From Porodaedalea pini (Eukaryota > Basidiomycota > Agaricomycetes > Hymenochaetales > Hymenochaetaceae), in contig NBAY01000002.1 of NCBI GenBank assembly GCA_002794775.1, positions 1,364,001 to 1,428,000 of the forward strand: a DNA stretch of 64,000 nt, written 5' to 3'. Under the pieces are notes generated by a model. The model saw only the letters and a program-made list of their open reading frames with translations. It was not told the DNA's origin and did no database searches. Every line of letters begins with the position of its first letter. Position 1 is the stretch's first letter. Shown here one piece after another: positions 53,632 to 64,000 of this stretch. A program made the translations under genes and the position numbers.

Positions 53632-55961
53632 TCACTCGTCCGAACCACCTATGTCAAATGTTTCGACATCACCTACCACTTCTACATCGTCAGATACAGC
53701 AGGAGTTTTTGATCTTTTACGCGTTTTACGCGTAGTTTGTTCATGCTCCAAATGCTCCTCCTGCGGACCTTCCACAAGGGTCGGAATCTCTGGTGCAATA
53801 ATCTCTGGTGCGATAATCTCAGGTGTCGGACCAGAAAAGTCCTTTCCAGTTAACCGAGACAGCGTTTGTATATCTGAGGACGAGAGAACATTAGAAGGTT
53901 GTGCAAATGAATACACAGGAATGATAGAGAGCAGGCTTACCATAAGGTATGCGGTTATTCAAGCAGTATGTTATGCGATTCGGATTTTTCTTGTCCTCGG
54001 ACTTGAACTTACTTTTACAGGATTTACGATCACGACCTGGAAGAACATACGAGATCAGCTCGTAGTTTTCGCCGAATTGCGACAGTGCCTGCAAGAAGAT
54101 TACACTAAGTACAAGCCAGCGATGAAATCAAGCATCCGATTGATGCACTCACGTCATAAAAAAGTTCAGTTTCTTCCGCAGACCACCGCGAACCGCGGAG
54201 TTTTCGACCGTACGTTGCCGAATTAGTGAACTTTGTCTGGTCTGACTCCTCGATATGCTGATATGCATCCGTCCCATCATCCGCGTTTTCAGTCCTGTCG
54301 ACAAACAAACTTTCCTCGTCGATGATTGTTTCCCCGTTAGGCCCTATCCTGACCTGAGCACTAAAGCGATTTATGGCAAGCGACTCCCTATAGTTAAAAC
54401 CACTACCACTAGCATCCTCCACAGCAGGCGTACCAGATGATCCTGCAGCTTGTGATTCATTCTCATCAGGGTTAGCCTCCTTCACTGAAGATTCGCCCTG
54501 CGCTCCATCTTCATCTTCCTTTCTCCCGTATTTCTTTGACTCCATAACGGCACGCATCCTTTCCCTCTTCTCTTTGTTCGCAGTCTTCCAGGCAAGATGA
54601 TTGCGTTGGATTAGCGCGGCCTTACTACTGACCCTGCCCTGGCCCGTGTCATCGCAGATTGCCGCCATCGTCACGACGGTAGGATCAAGCTCTTCACCTG
54701 GGCCAGCATCTGGATCGAAGATGACTGAGGAAGATGGATTTCGTGAACGCCTTCCTCTTGCGGATGACGATGAGACCGTGGTAGAGCGTTGACGCCTCTT
54801 CTCTCGACCCTGTGTCTCAGACTCGCTACCCTCTGCACCAGAGACTGTGTCTAATTGATAATCTGCTGCCGGCTGCCGAGTCATCGACCGCCTTATCCGC
54901 TTCGTCCTCCTCGGGGTTTTCTCTGAGCTACCCTGCGCTTGCGCATTTGCTTCAACACCTTGGGATGTTTTCTCAGAGTACGTTGATGCTCTCCGCTTCC
55001 TGTTCATACGATTCTCGACAGCTTGACTTCCCTCGCCAGCCGCATCAGCATCATCCATGTCGCTCTCCACACGAGTCTCCTCGGATCTGTTGCGAAGCTT
55101 CCGTTGCTTCTGCGAAGGCACGCGCTCCAGAGCTTCGGGGTCGTCAGGCGCTGTCGATGATTCGGCCTGTCTTTCAATACCAATACCATCTGCTTCAGGC
55201 ACTGCATCATCCTGTGAGTCAGTTGGTGTTACCTGGGAGCGGGATCGTGATGTCTCGGGAAGTTCGATAGTAATATTACCATTTGGAGAGACTCTATGGA
55301 GGAGAGAGTGCAGCGTAGGTTCAGGCTCCGGTGGGATCTGCGAAGGTGTCGGGATCGAACGTTGAACGATAGGTGCTGCGAATGAAGGTCGGGTGATTGG
55401 TGCTGGTTGCGAGCGAAAAGGAGGGACTATAGGGGTAGATGGTCTTATTGTCATATCTAACCTAGCGGTTAACCCATTGAGACGTGCGGTAAGACACGAC
55501 AGACATACCAGGGATAGCATTCGAAGGTGTAGGTGTACCATCATGAATTGAAAGCGTGGCCTTATCTCGAATAGAGTGACTACTCCCGCCAGTACTCTTT
55601 GAACTCACTGGCTTATTAGTTCGACCGTCGTGTGAAGTACTGTTCGGCTTATGGGTTAAAAGAGACCCATCTCTCTGCTCTGGTACAGAAGATCCAGCTG
55701 CCAAAGATACTGATGAGAGGCGCGTAGTCTGAGTTTGCCCTTCGTTTGGCAGCAAAAATTGCGACCTGAGGGCCTCTAATGTCGTTCCTCGAGCGGATAG
55801 CGGCTTTCTTGACGCAGTAGGTGTTCCCTCGCCGGGCCGCCCGCGAGGCTTTGCAACAGGCTTGAACTTCTGTCCTCCTTTCTCTAGAAGTAAATGTGCG
55901 TGTAAGATAAGCGCATCTCACGGGAGGATACGGGCAAGCACTTACGGACTCTACTTGACAT
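53632..55961 (-). CDS. BDP1: TFIIIB subunit BDP1 (TFIIIB90), SANT-domain protein
   Basis: RNA polymerase III initiation factor. The start at 55961 (MSSRV) splices (GTAAGT...TTCTAG) to QKGGQKFKPVAKPRGRPGEG. Then a Ser/Thr/Pro-rich N-terminal region (55920-54700), DPTVVTMAAICDDTGQGRVS (conserved BDP1 entry segment), a Glu-rich stretch, and the SANT/Myb domain GSRWSAEETELFYDALSQFG with YELISYVLPGRDRKSCKSKF and KSEDKKNPNRITYCL. The C-terminal part has tandem APEI repeats (EIIAPEIIAPEIPTLV) and a basic TTRKTRKRSK. Introns split the SANT domain. Same strand as DMC1 downstream (268 bases apart); divergent from the Swc3-like gene with 113 bases between. Intact. Confidence 0.9.
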
Positions 55962-56074
55962 GATGGTCTCTGCTTAGAACGCGTTGTTTATTTCACAAGC
56001 TCTTGCAAAACAAAGTCTATTGGTCATCATTATACTTCCTCAAGCCCCGATAACGACTTGCATTCTGCGTCTCT
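55962..56074. promoter_or_regulatory. Short bidirectional promoter, BDP1 / SWC3-like
   Basis: Only 113 bases separate the two divergent start codons. No TATA box seen. Confidence 0.4.
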
Positions 56075-57856
56075 ATGGCATTGACTCTGAAGGTTCCTGT
56101 TGGAAATGCACCGGACTGGGAGACGAAGGTGGAAAACGAGGAAAGTGTTCTGAACAATATACCTGAAAGGTTCGTGCTTCTTCACCGTCGTTCTGCCATG
56201 CTGAATGCAACTGCAGTTCAGCCATTCACCATTCATTACGCCAATGTATACATTTTAGCATTACCGTATGGAGTCTCCAGCTCATCTCGTCTTATAGCCA
56301 GAAATGCTTGGCTCACAAGTATCTTCCCCAAGTTTACCTCCAAGTCGAGAACCAAGGGCCAGAAGGACGTACTACAGCCTCCACACAACCTCAGGTTCAT
56401 CTCAAAATGCGACATAGAGATCGGTCCGCATGTCTTCCCGGACACATCCGTATATGAAGCCCATTACTTGCCCGAGCCCTCGCAGTATGTTGCAAGTATT
56501 CCCTCGACTTATCCTCAAACTACGAATGGGTCATATTCATACCCTCTGACGAGCTATAACCCCTACGTCGAACCTGTTGGGTCGAATGCTTCGTCGTCTA
56601 CGACCGCACCCAGTCCAACTGTGCCGTCAACGGACCCATCTTTGAATGTCACCCCTGCGCTGATTGCGCAGGTCAACGATGCCGCCTCTTCCAATCCTAC
56701 ACTGCACAATCTGTTGCAGGCAGCAGCATCAGGAGAGGCGAGCATGGATCAACTCAGGACACTTGGATTTTTCATTCAGTCGCTCGCCGCCGCTCAGCAA
56801 CAGACCCCACCGCAAGCACCCTCGACAAACTTCTTGGGCACACAGTCGGTCACTCCCCCGTCAGCCTTTGTGCAGGGTATGGTTTATACCTCATCGTCTC
56901 CAGTGAACATCTTAATCAGATTTCTCCTGCAGCCTCTCAGTACTCGCCTCCGCATGCCACTCTGAAGAAGCCCGACCTCATTCTCGAATTCCGCGAAAAC
57001 CACAGCGAGCGTTTCCTTGTTCCACGCGAGATAGTGGCATGCGAGCAAGAGATCCCTCCTTCACAATCGTTTCGTAAAGATATTGTGCTATACACATTTG
57101 TGCCTTTCCTCAACGATGAAAACAAGTTCAAAGCCGCCGAAACTGTTCCGACTCCGTCGAAGTCACCCGCTGTCATTCGTCTGTTGGGTGTCTCGGATGC
57201 GCTTTGGGAGTCGATCCGGGGTTGGGTGAACGAAGAAGCAAAACGTACTGACGCATGGGATTCTTTCTACGATAAAGTGAGTATTAAATATTTCCCTTTG
57301 AAGCAAGAGCACGCATTGATATCAAAAAACAAAGACGGAAGCTTCTGCACCGAGAGCCTACTTGCAGTACCGTTTACCGAGCGGTGATCTACTCTCTCAA
57401 CTACGTACTGTAAGTCTCCTTCCTTTCCATGTCCTTCTTCGATCATGTTCATTAACCTCCAACTCCATCTAGGCCTGCAACAATGGATACACGATGAAGT
57501 CTATTAAGCCCCCTACCGCCTCAGAGACGACAAGCGGAAAGCGCAGTCGTTCGCGCAGAAATCCTTCGCAAGCCGCCAAGAACCCAAAGGCCCCCATTAA
57601 TGCGGATAGTATCGACGCACTTGCGCCAGGAATGGGAGAGCCAGCATCCACGAAGGAACCAGGACACAAGCGACGGAAGACCACTTCGAGCGACGCATCC
57701 AAACCAACGGCGGCGGCGGCGACGGCGAATAGCCTGCATTTTATAAACACAGTTGCTCCTCCACCACTTCAGTTACATTCTGAGACAACACGTACACATT
57801 CACCACATGCCCCGACAAACCATCCCCTCCCTCAACCCTCTGATAACGCTGCATGA
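56075..57856 (+). CDS. SWR1 complex subunit Swc3-like protein
   Basis: Probable subunit of the SWR1 chromatin remodeller that installs H2A.Z. The N-terminal segment (MALTLKVPVGNAPDWETKVE, FVLLHRRSAMLNATAV, WLTSIFPKFTSKSRT) resembles the Swc3 N-terminal domain. The middle helix-rich part SNPTLHNLLQAAASGEASMD..LRTLGFFIQSLAA parallels a Swc3 segment. The next exon has LILEFRENHSERFLVPREIV and VLYTFVPF, like the late strand-rich region of Swc3. Then RAYLQYRLPSGDLLSQL and a basic Ser/Pro-rich tail (SGKRSRSRRNPSQAAKNPK). Four exons; the intron at about 56876 has donor GTATGG. The assignment rests on weak pattern likeness from memory. Confidence 0.5.
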
Positions 57857-57979
57857 TCGCGAGAGTTGTTTTCTGCCTACGTCATTCTTCGTAAGAATAT
57901 TGATTTCCGCTAACTTATTGCATCACTTTCAATTAATTTTCTAATAAAGAACGCCTTAGAAAGTTTATGTCCGGATTGA

Positions 57980-60900
57980 TCATCGTACAATATGTAATAA
58001 CCATGCTGTCCACCATAAAACAATAAACAGTTCGCAAAGCACAGCGACGAGCAAACCGAAAAGCAAGAAAGCGAAAGCACACATGACACCCGAAAACACG
58101 AAATAAACTGCGAAAGGCGGAACGAACGTAGGGATACGGAGGACATAGCCATGAGTGAGCAAAGCAACAAACGCGCGCGCGCCTTGAGAGAGGAAGAGTG
58201 GTGCGCCCGCTGCGAAGAGCAGAAGGCGTAGCCAGTGCGGGTAACTGCGTCGCGGAAAAGTGACAGGATACCAATGATCTTCACCCGAGAAACCGTTACG
58301 ATACAGAGGAATGACGAGGAAGTCGTGTAGTTCATTCCAGACGGGCCGCCCGAAGGTCTTCATCAGCGGCGCGACGGAGGTGAGCAAGAAAGAAAGCGAA
58401 GCTTCGCCAAGTTTCCAAAGCTGGTTCGTCTCATTGACAAATTCGTCAAGAAGAGACTCCAGGCGGACAAGCTTCAAACAGAGCATGTCAACATGTCGGA
58501 CAAAAGAAAACGGAATAGCCACATACCTCTGGATAGTTCACGGATGTGTATTTGCTTGCCTCATCGAACTCCGGCTTCAGCTCGTCCCTCATCTTCTTGA
58601 CCTTGGTTAGTAGTTCATGTGTCTGTCTCACATGCGAAAGAACCGTGCTGCGCTGACTGTTCAACCGCTCGACGAGGTCAGTAAGATTTGCAATTGCACT
58701 CTCATAAATCCCGCCCTTTGGTAGGGATAGAGGAGATACAGATTCAGGCAATGATGCAACAAACGCCTGCATGGTTTCCCTCTGCCGCTTACGGCGAAGG
58801 TGTATATCCTCGACGGCTCGCCATCCTTTCAGATTACGAAGATGCCCCGTCGACACCGAAGGGTCGTGTTTCAATACTTCCAGTACCTCAGGCGGTAATC
58901 GAGAATAACCGAGTCCGAGTTTCTCAGACATGATAGATTGGGTCTCGTCGTAATCGTTGATTGACCTCGAAGCTACCTGTAGTAAGCTTTTCATACGGGA
59001 ATTGCGCGCGACAAGAGCATCTAACGTTCTGTCAAAGCCAAAAACCGTGAATCAAGAGATTAATAGTTGTGTACACAGAGACATACTCTTTCTTCCGGTT
59101 GTATTCAGCCTGCAGTGCATGGTTCTGTGCCTCTGTCCTAGTATCAGACTTGCCTCTTCTCACTTTAGGCGTCTGAAATGAGGGAAGGGACAACCTCTGC
59201 GTCTTCCTGTGATCGGGCTTTCGCACCGGGTTGAGGACGATGGGAGAGGCAAGCTGATTGTTTGAAGTTGTAAAGTGGTCGAACGTGTCAGCGGACGTGG
59301 TAGCTCCCCTCTCCTTGCCAATAGACAAGCTCTGACTCTTGTTTCGCTGAGCCGCATCTGTGCGCAGCTCAGCGATTGAGAGCGGCGCTGGAGGACAATT
59401 TGAATCGTCCAGGGCGGGCTGTGTAGACTTCAGATCTAAGGATAAGTGGAACCGGCTGCGTTTCGCCTCGCGACTAGAGTTCTTTCTCGTCTTATCTTTC
59501 AACTCCTGGGTTTCTTTCGTTACTTCAACCATCGAGTCTGCTGCGGAGGAATGGCCGTCATCGCTATTCAAAGGTGTAGGTTGCGAACGCTTTTTCATTC
59601 CAAGATTGAGTAGCGGACTGCGCGAGCCGGTGGGTGAGCTTCGTCCCGTCTGGGCACTTCCTTGTTCGGTAGACCCGTTCCGCATCCGACTCTTCATCGA
59701 GCTTTCAGATGACACTTCAGGATCCGCCCTGCTCACAAGCGACTGGCGCCAGCGTCTTAGTTGTGTGTCGACACTGACGCGCGAGTCCGTGCCATTGGAC
59801 TCGCGTCGCGAATGAGCCATCGGTTCGAAAGATATCAAGTCATCCGACTTCCTGCGCACCGAGCCACCGTCCATGGACCGGAATGACGTAGGTCGAGACA
59901 CAGGCCGGCATACTCTTGCTGCAGATACAGATGATCCTGCGTCCGACACGTCATCGCCTGCGGATGTATTCGAAGACAAGATGAACTCTGCATCAGAATT
60001 AGAACGCATGTATTCGTCCACTATCATTGCAGAAAGGTTCCATGGTGATGGGGCACGCTGGTCTTTCTGGTCATGACCACGCTTGTGAAGCAAATGTCGT
60101 AACCAAGGCATAGGCTCATTCTCCACAACGAGAGACTTGACTACATTCTCTTGCTTGTCAAACCACCGAGCGACTTTGGCTAGGTTCAGGCGGCTCCCGT
60201 TTGAAGCATACGAAGCGCTGAGGGCGGAATAACGCCTTTGCAATTGATCCCTGGTTATCTCAGCTTTACGCATAGTGAGGACATTTGCCTTGTCCACAAT
60301 CCTCGCTAATTTGTCTACGTGACATTTAGCTTAGTACCAAAAACATCTTCTATCGACATACCAGAATATAACGTATCCTGTTTTTCGACGAGAGCCTTGC
60401 GCGACAAGGTCGGGTACTTTTCTTTTGAAGATCTGCGTTGCAAAGACATTGTCCATTTTCTCTCGTGCTTTTCTTCCTCCGACGTCGAACCCGACCAATC
60501 TAACGTGGCGCCGTCGTCTGTTGATGTTGGAATAGGATGTAGAGATGATTTCCCCACAGATGGACTGAAGTCAACGAATTCAACCTTGACTGGTGTATTA
60601 GGTTCAGAGTGAGGCAGGGACGCTTTGATAGCATATGGTTTCGGCGACACATTTATAGGAGAGATATTGGATGTGGATGGAACAGAGGATGATGGGAAAT
60701 CGGTCAAAGACTTGGCTTCTTTGAGATGCTGCTCGACACGAGGCTTGTATTGTAGGGCCTTGCGAAGGTCAGCCAGGATGTTCGGATCTAATCCATTGTT
60801 CAATTACACACGCAAGTATGCATACCAGTGAACACACACCGTCGCCTTGTTCTACATCGAATGTGATTGTCAATTTGCATCGCGTAATAAATAAATGAGA

Positions 60901-61379
60901 CGCACCAGCACCATGCTCCTCTGAAGGCAAGAGTACACCACCAGAGAGAGGGCTGGACCCAATAGATGATGTCCCTCTTGCGTGCGATTGGTCTGAGCTC
61001 TCAATAGTATAACTGGCAGCTCTCTTGGCAGATGTCCTTGAGCGGCTCGGACCGGCCACAAATTGTGTTCGCGAGTATGAACCAGACGGACGCGAGCCAT
61101 CTGAAGCGTTTGCGGAACGGACGCGCCGCCGTTCAGCAAAGTCGCCGTCAGGCGAAGAGCCTGGGGCGGACCGAGCTTGATGGTGACCAAAGCTGGGCGA
61201 GAGAGAGCGCAGTCCCGCACCAGTAAGACTAGATGGCCCGGCCGCTTTGGAAGATGGTAAGTCAGTCTCTACGGGGAAATGAATGCGCGAGACTGTCCGG
61301 GAGATGATGGTGCCAGCACTGAGGTCGAACCCGATTGCGTCGGTGGGTCGGCATCTAGACTCGAGGACGCGGAGGGCAT
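57980..61379 (-). CDS. Long protein of unknown function with C-terminal membrane helices
   Basis: Start at 61379 (MPSASSSLDADPPTQSGSTS); an intron (GTAGAG...CATCTAG, 44 nt) joins to LTGAGLRSLSPSFGHHQ. A Ser/Arg-rich region follows, then DPNILADLRKALQYKPRVEQ (60803), KLARIVDKANVLTMRKAEIT, LNLAKVARWFDKQENVVKSL, a long Ser-rich linker (59900-59300), ERLNSQRSTVLSHVRQTHEL (coiled coil) and LVRLESLLDEFVNETNQLWK. The C-terminus (58200-57980) holds hydrophobic segments LLLFAAGAPLFLSQGA, FAVYFVFSGVMCAFAFLLFG and ELFIVLWWTAWLL. About six introns. Plausibly an organelle or nuclear-envelope tether, but this is guesswork from topology only. Confidence 0.65.
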
Positions 61380-61590
61380 TCCGAGAGCCACCTTATTGTG
61401 CTAGGCGACGCCGAGTTGTCTGACAGTAGCAGTTGGCGGCGTCAAGGAATCCAGCTGCGTCAAGCAGACGACTGCTGCGAGCCGCATCCGCACTTGCAAA
61501 AGGGCGACCGCGTCAGATCACTTAACCTCCTACCACCATCATCCAGACCGTGGGAAAGACCTTAACAGTGTAAACCTCTTGTCTCCATCG

Positions 61591-62571
61591 ATGGCCCCGC
61601 CCCCCAACGCGAAGCCACCGAGTCTCCACCGAACCAAATCGCTCAGGTCCCTAGGCAACATCAAGGACCCGACTAAATGCGACGAGTGTAAATACGAACT
61701 TCCATATCACAGTCGCTCGTGTGTTTCTGGCGCGGCGAAACTCTGCACCCAGTGTGGACGCGACTCAACATACAATCACAATTCAGCCGTATGCGAAGTG
61801 GCGAAACAGAATCAAGTTAACTGGACACCCGACATTGAAGCGGACCAGCACGCAGCCGCCCTCCGCAAGCAGGGAGACCTCCCGCCCACCCCCGACATAC
61901 CATCCCAAACCAGTCTCAAACGCTCTCCGTCTGAAGAAGAACATCACGGACGCGAAGCCCCAGGCAACCCCGCTACAATCGGTCACATTCCCGACGACAA
62001 GGACGCAATGGACGCCGATGACGACCTATATGTCGACAGCAACCCCCCTCAACTCGACAACGCAATGGAAGATCCGGATATCGCCGGTGAAGACCCGGCC
62101 ATCGCCGAGGAAGTTAACAGGAAGTCACGGGAACTTGCCGCAAAGTCGGTCCGTGAGCTCCGCGCTCTCATTAACCAGGATACTTGGACGTCCACAACGC
62201 CGTTCTACGAGGACCCAGCCATGATGGGCCGTTATATGGCTGGCATTGCGTCATCCCTTTGCTTTTGGATCAACCAATCCAATAATTTTGACGATGAGAC
62301 CGATCGCGAAAATTATGCTAACTCTTCCTTCAATCAGTTCCAGACCACTTTCAAGATTCACGCACCCTATTGTAAGAATGTTTTTGACAATATTTATCGC
62401 AGCCCCCAGGACATCCGCGAAGAGCAGATATCCGACGAGCTCACATCTATGTCTCGTTCCATTTCATCTCTTTTATCTATGGTATCCAGTCTCACGGAGA
62501 AAACTAACAAATTGGAAAAACAGACACAAAACCCTACTAAACCCAAAGTTTCTTTTCCGCCTAACTGTTAG
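61591..62571 (+). CDS. Retroelement-like first reading frame (gag-like, unrecognised)
   Basis: 326 codons without introns from ATG 61591. Cys pattern CDECKYELPYHSRSC..CTQCGR..HNSAVC suggests a zinc-binding knuckle. Then an acidic stretch, RELRALINQDTWTSTTPFYE, GRYMAGIASSLCFWINQSN and a C-terminal coiled coil (SISSLLSMVSSLTEKTNKLE). Base use is more C-rich in third positions than the neighbours. The downstream frame (from 62884) fits a two-frame non-LTR retrotransposon, but no reverse transcriptase is within the window, so this is an inference. Confidence 0.4.
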   Translation: MAPPPNAKPPSLHRTKSLRSLGNIKDPTKCDECKYELPYHSRSCVSGAAKLCTQCGRDSTYNHNSAVCEVAKQNQVNWTPDIEADQHAAALRKQGDLPPTPDIPSQTSLKRSPSEEEHHGREAPGNPATIGHIPDDKDAMDADDDLYVDSNPPQLDNAMEDPDIAGEDPAIAEEVNRKSRELAAKSVRELRALINQDTWTSTTPFYEDPAMMGRYMAGIASSLCFWINQSNNFDDETDRENYANSSFNQFQTTFKIHAPYCKNVFDNIYRSPQDIREEQISDELTSMSRSISSLLSMVSSLTEKTNKLEKQTQNPTKPKVSFPPNC

Positions 62572-62883
62572 AACCTGAACTTTCGCCTTTTCCTTTATTT
62601 TCCCTTTTACCATTTCCTTTATTATATTCATCCTTTTCATTATATTTACCCATCTTACACAATCATTCCCACACTGCCTTCATTCGTTCCATTCCCACTC
62701 GTTAGGTAATGTTAGGTAATATAGTCTCACGGTCGTCGATATATAAGGTCTCAGGAATCGCATGAACTCCTTGTTCTGCTTTTCCTCTTACCTCCGCGAC
62801 GACCTAGGTGAGACTCGTCCCCTTGTATTAGTTTAGACTTGTATTAATCCTCTTACCTCCGCGACGACCTAGCCTGAGTAAAC
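62572..62883. other. Inter-ORF region with 24-bp direct repeat
   Basis: CCTCTTACCTCCGCGACGAC plus CTAG occurs at 62784-62807 and again at 62849-62872. Also GTTAGGTAAT in tandem (62703-62722). No reading frame of note. Confidence 0.8.
62784..62872 (+). repeat. Two 24-bp direct repeats, 65 bases apart
   Basis: Perfect copies at 62784-62807 and 62849-62872; between them GTATTAGTTTAGACTTGTATTA is itself nearly repeated. May be a small tandem duplication of 65 bases or an element control region. Confidence 0.85.
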
Positions 62884-64000
62884 GTGTCCCGAGTCTACGC
62901 TCGAGTACAGCACGTCCCAGACGACAGTCAGCCGAGGCCTGCCCAGTCCGAGTCGTCTCCCGGACTCCCGCCTAACACTAACGTTTCTGCACAGCCGAAA
63001 ATTTTGCCAGACCCACTCGGCGCTAACTTTATTCATGACCCACGCTTCCCTCCACCTCCTCCCGTCGTCAAACAGCGGGTTCCCACCCCAAAGGCGGTCG
63101 TACCAGCTACGCTACGGCTATGGCCAACACCTGTATTCCAGGGTCTGGCTACCGCACGGATACTCAAGGGACCATTCATGCACCGGATGGTTATATGCAT
63201 TCTGAACATAATGCTCCTCGACCCGGCCTTTCTACAACTATCTACACTCCATCCATCCAATCCGTCAGCACAGACAAGGATGGATACACCACTGTTACAT
63301 ACGCGAGGGCCACACAGAAAAAGCCCAAGCAGATACCCACCAAAGTCACCACTACTTCCGCAGACCACCCTGACGGGGAGGTCGTTACCAAACCTATGAA
63401 TCGGGCTAACGGCTCGGTTAACACGCGTGTCCGCAATGTTAAACGTGTCTACTTTTCTCTCCCCGATAACCTAGCTATACGGCCGTTACCTAACTCCATC
63501 AAGAACACCGTCCGAGCCGGACTCAAAGGTTCTACGGAGTTCAAACACCTCGTTATCCTCAACGTTGAATATACTTCCAACGGCAATCTTTGTATCTCCT
63601 TTACTAACATTCGCCCGGATTTCGATTCTACTTTCCCTTCACTTTCATCACTTCTCAACCACATCATCAACATTAACGGTGCTAAAGTTTTCACCCCCTC
63701 CCCGCAGTTCAAACTCGTCTTACCGGCTGTGCCAGTATTTGACAAACACACTAACGTCCTTTACTCAGAGCGTGATCTAGCCGAGGAACTCTCCTCCCTC
63801 CCTCAATTTGAGGAACAGGAATTCCTTTACCCTCCTCGATTCATGGCGTCCATCGAGCGCCTTAACACTCTGGACTATTGCAACGTCTCGATTATTTTGA
63901 AGGACACTAATCGCTTAGCCTTTGACCATTTCTTCCTTCACAACAACCGCAGTGTCCTGATTTTCGGCGTCATCCGACGCCTTGAAGAGATGCACACTCG
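62884..64000 (+). CDS. Retroelement-like second reading frame, frame change near 63040-63120, cut by window end
   Basis: A first frame (from 62884) reads PDPLGANFIHDPRFPPPPPV and becomes implausible after about 63110. A second frame, open from 63039 with ATG 63120 (MANTCIPGSGYRTDTQG), continues to base 64000. It reads KKPKQIPTKVTTT, VKRVYFSLPDNLAIRPLP, KHLVILNVEYTSNGNLCISF, RDLAEELSSLPQFEEQEFLY and ERLNTLDYCNVSIILKDTNR. The two frames overlap by about 70 bases, requiring a -1 shift or a base loss. Likely gag-like part of a retroelement; the catalytic region would be beyond the window. Confidence 0.4.

Overview
The window looks like nuclear DNA of a filamentous basidiomycete, probably an Agaricomycete. 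Genes are dense, lie on both strands and are cut by many 45-65 nt introns. Recognisable fungal single-copy genes include a PTM1-like receptor, CWC25, SLA2, SHY1/SURF1, DMC1, BDP1 and a Swc3-like protein. There is no operon logic, CRISPR, tRNA or rRNA that I could find. All gene models were spliced by eye from splice sites, branch-like motifs and family alignment from memory.

Layout. 1-1601: 3' part of a PTM1/GOST seven-transmembrane gene. About 1,730-28,400: a large duplicated locus. A roughly 4.3 kb unit occurs three times in one orientation on the left (A, B, C) and twice in the opposite orientation on the right (D, E). Each unit holds a small four-exon gene of unknown function ('Y', about 156 residues). 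A divergent candidate gene ('X', uncertain and partly decayed) lies beside it, followed by about 1 kb of conserved non-coding DNA. Four of the five units also have an adjoining remnant of a COQ11-like 3' end and of another gene ('Z'). Between the arms sit two tandem class III old yellow enzyme genes and one full COQ11-like gene. A second, smaller tandem duplication made the two OYE genes and left a broken COQ11 first exon between them. All five Y copies keep their splice sites and reading frame although the DNA around them has drifted.

29,772-31,876 is a QDR-like drug:H+ antiporter of the major facilitator superfamily. 31,877-34,698 shows no gene I can support. 34,699-44,189 carries a small unknown gene, the splicing factor CWC25, a four-helix voltage-sensor-like protein, a two-repeat EthD-like barrel protein and a long serine-rich unknown protein. 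44,740-57,856 is housekeeping: SLA2 (endocytosis) head-to-head with SHY1 (cytochrome oxidase assembly), DMC1 (meiotic recombinase, with an apparent one-base frameshift), BDP1 (TFIIIB) and a Swc3-like SWR1 subunit. 57,980-61,379 is a long unknown protein with C-terminal membrane helices. From 61,591 to the end is a retroelement-like pair of reading frames cut by the window edge.

Most notable are the inverted five-copy Y locus, a conversion-like identical tract between the two OYE genes, GC-AG introns in OYE2 and DMC1, and the DMC1 frameshift.
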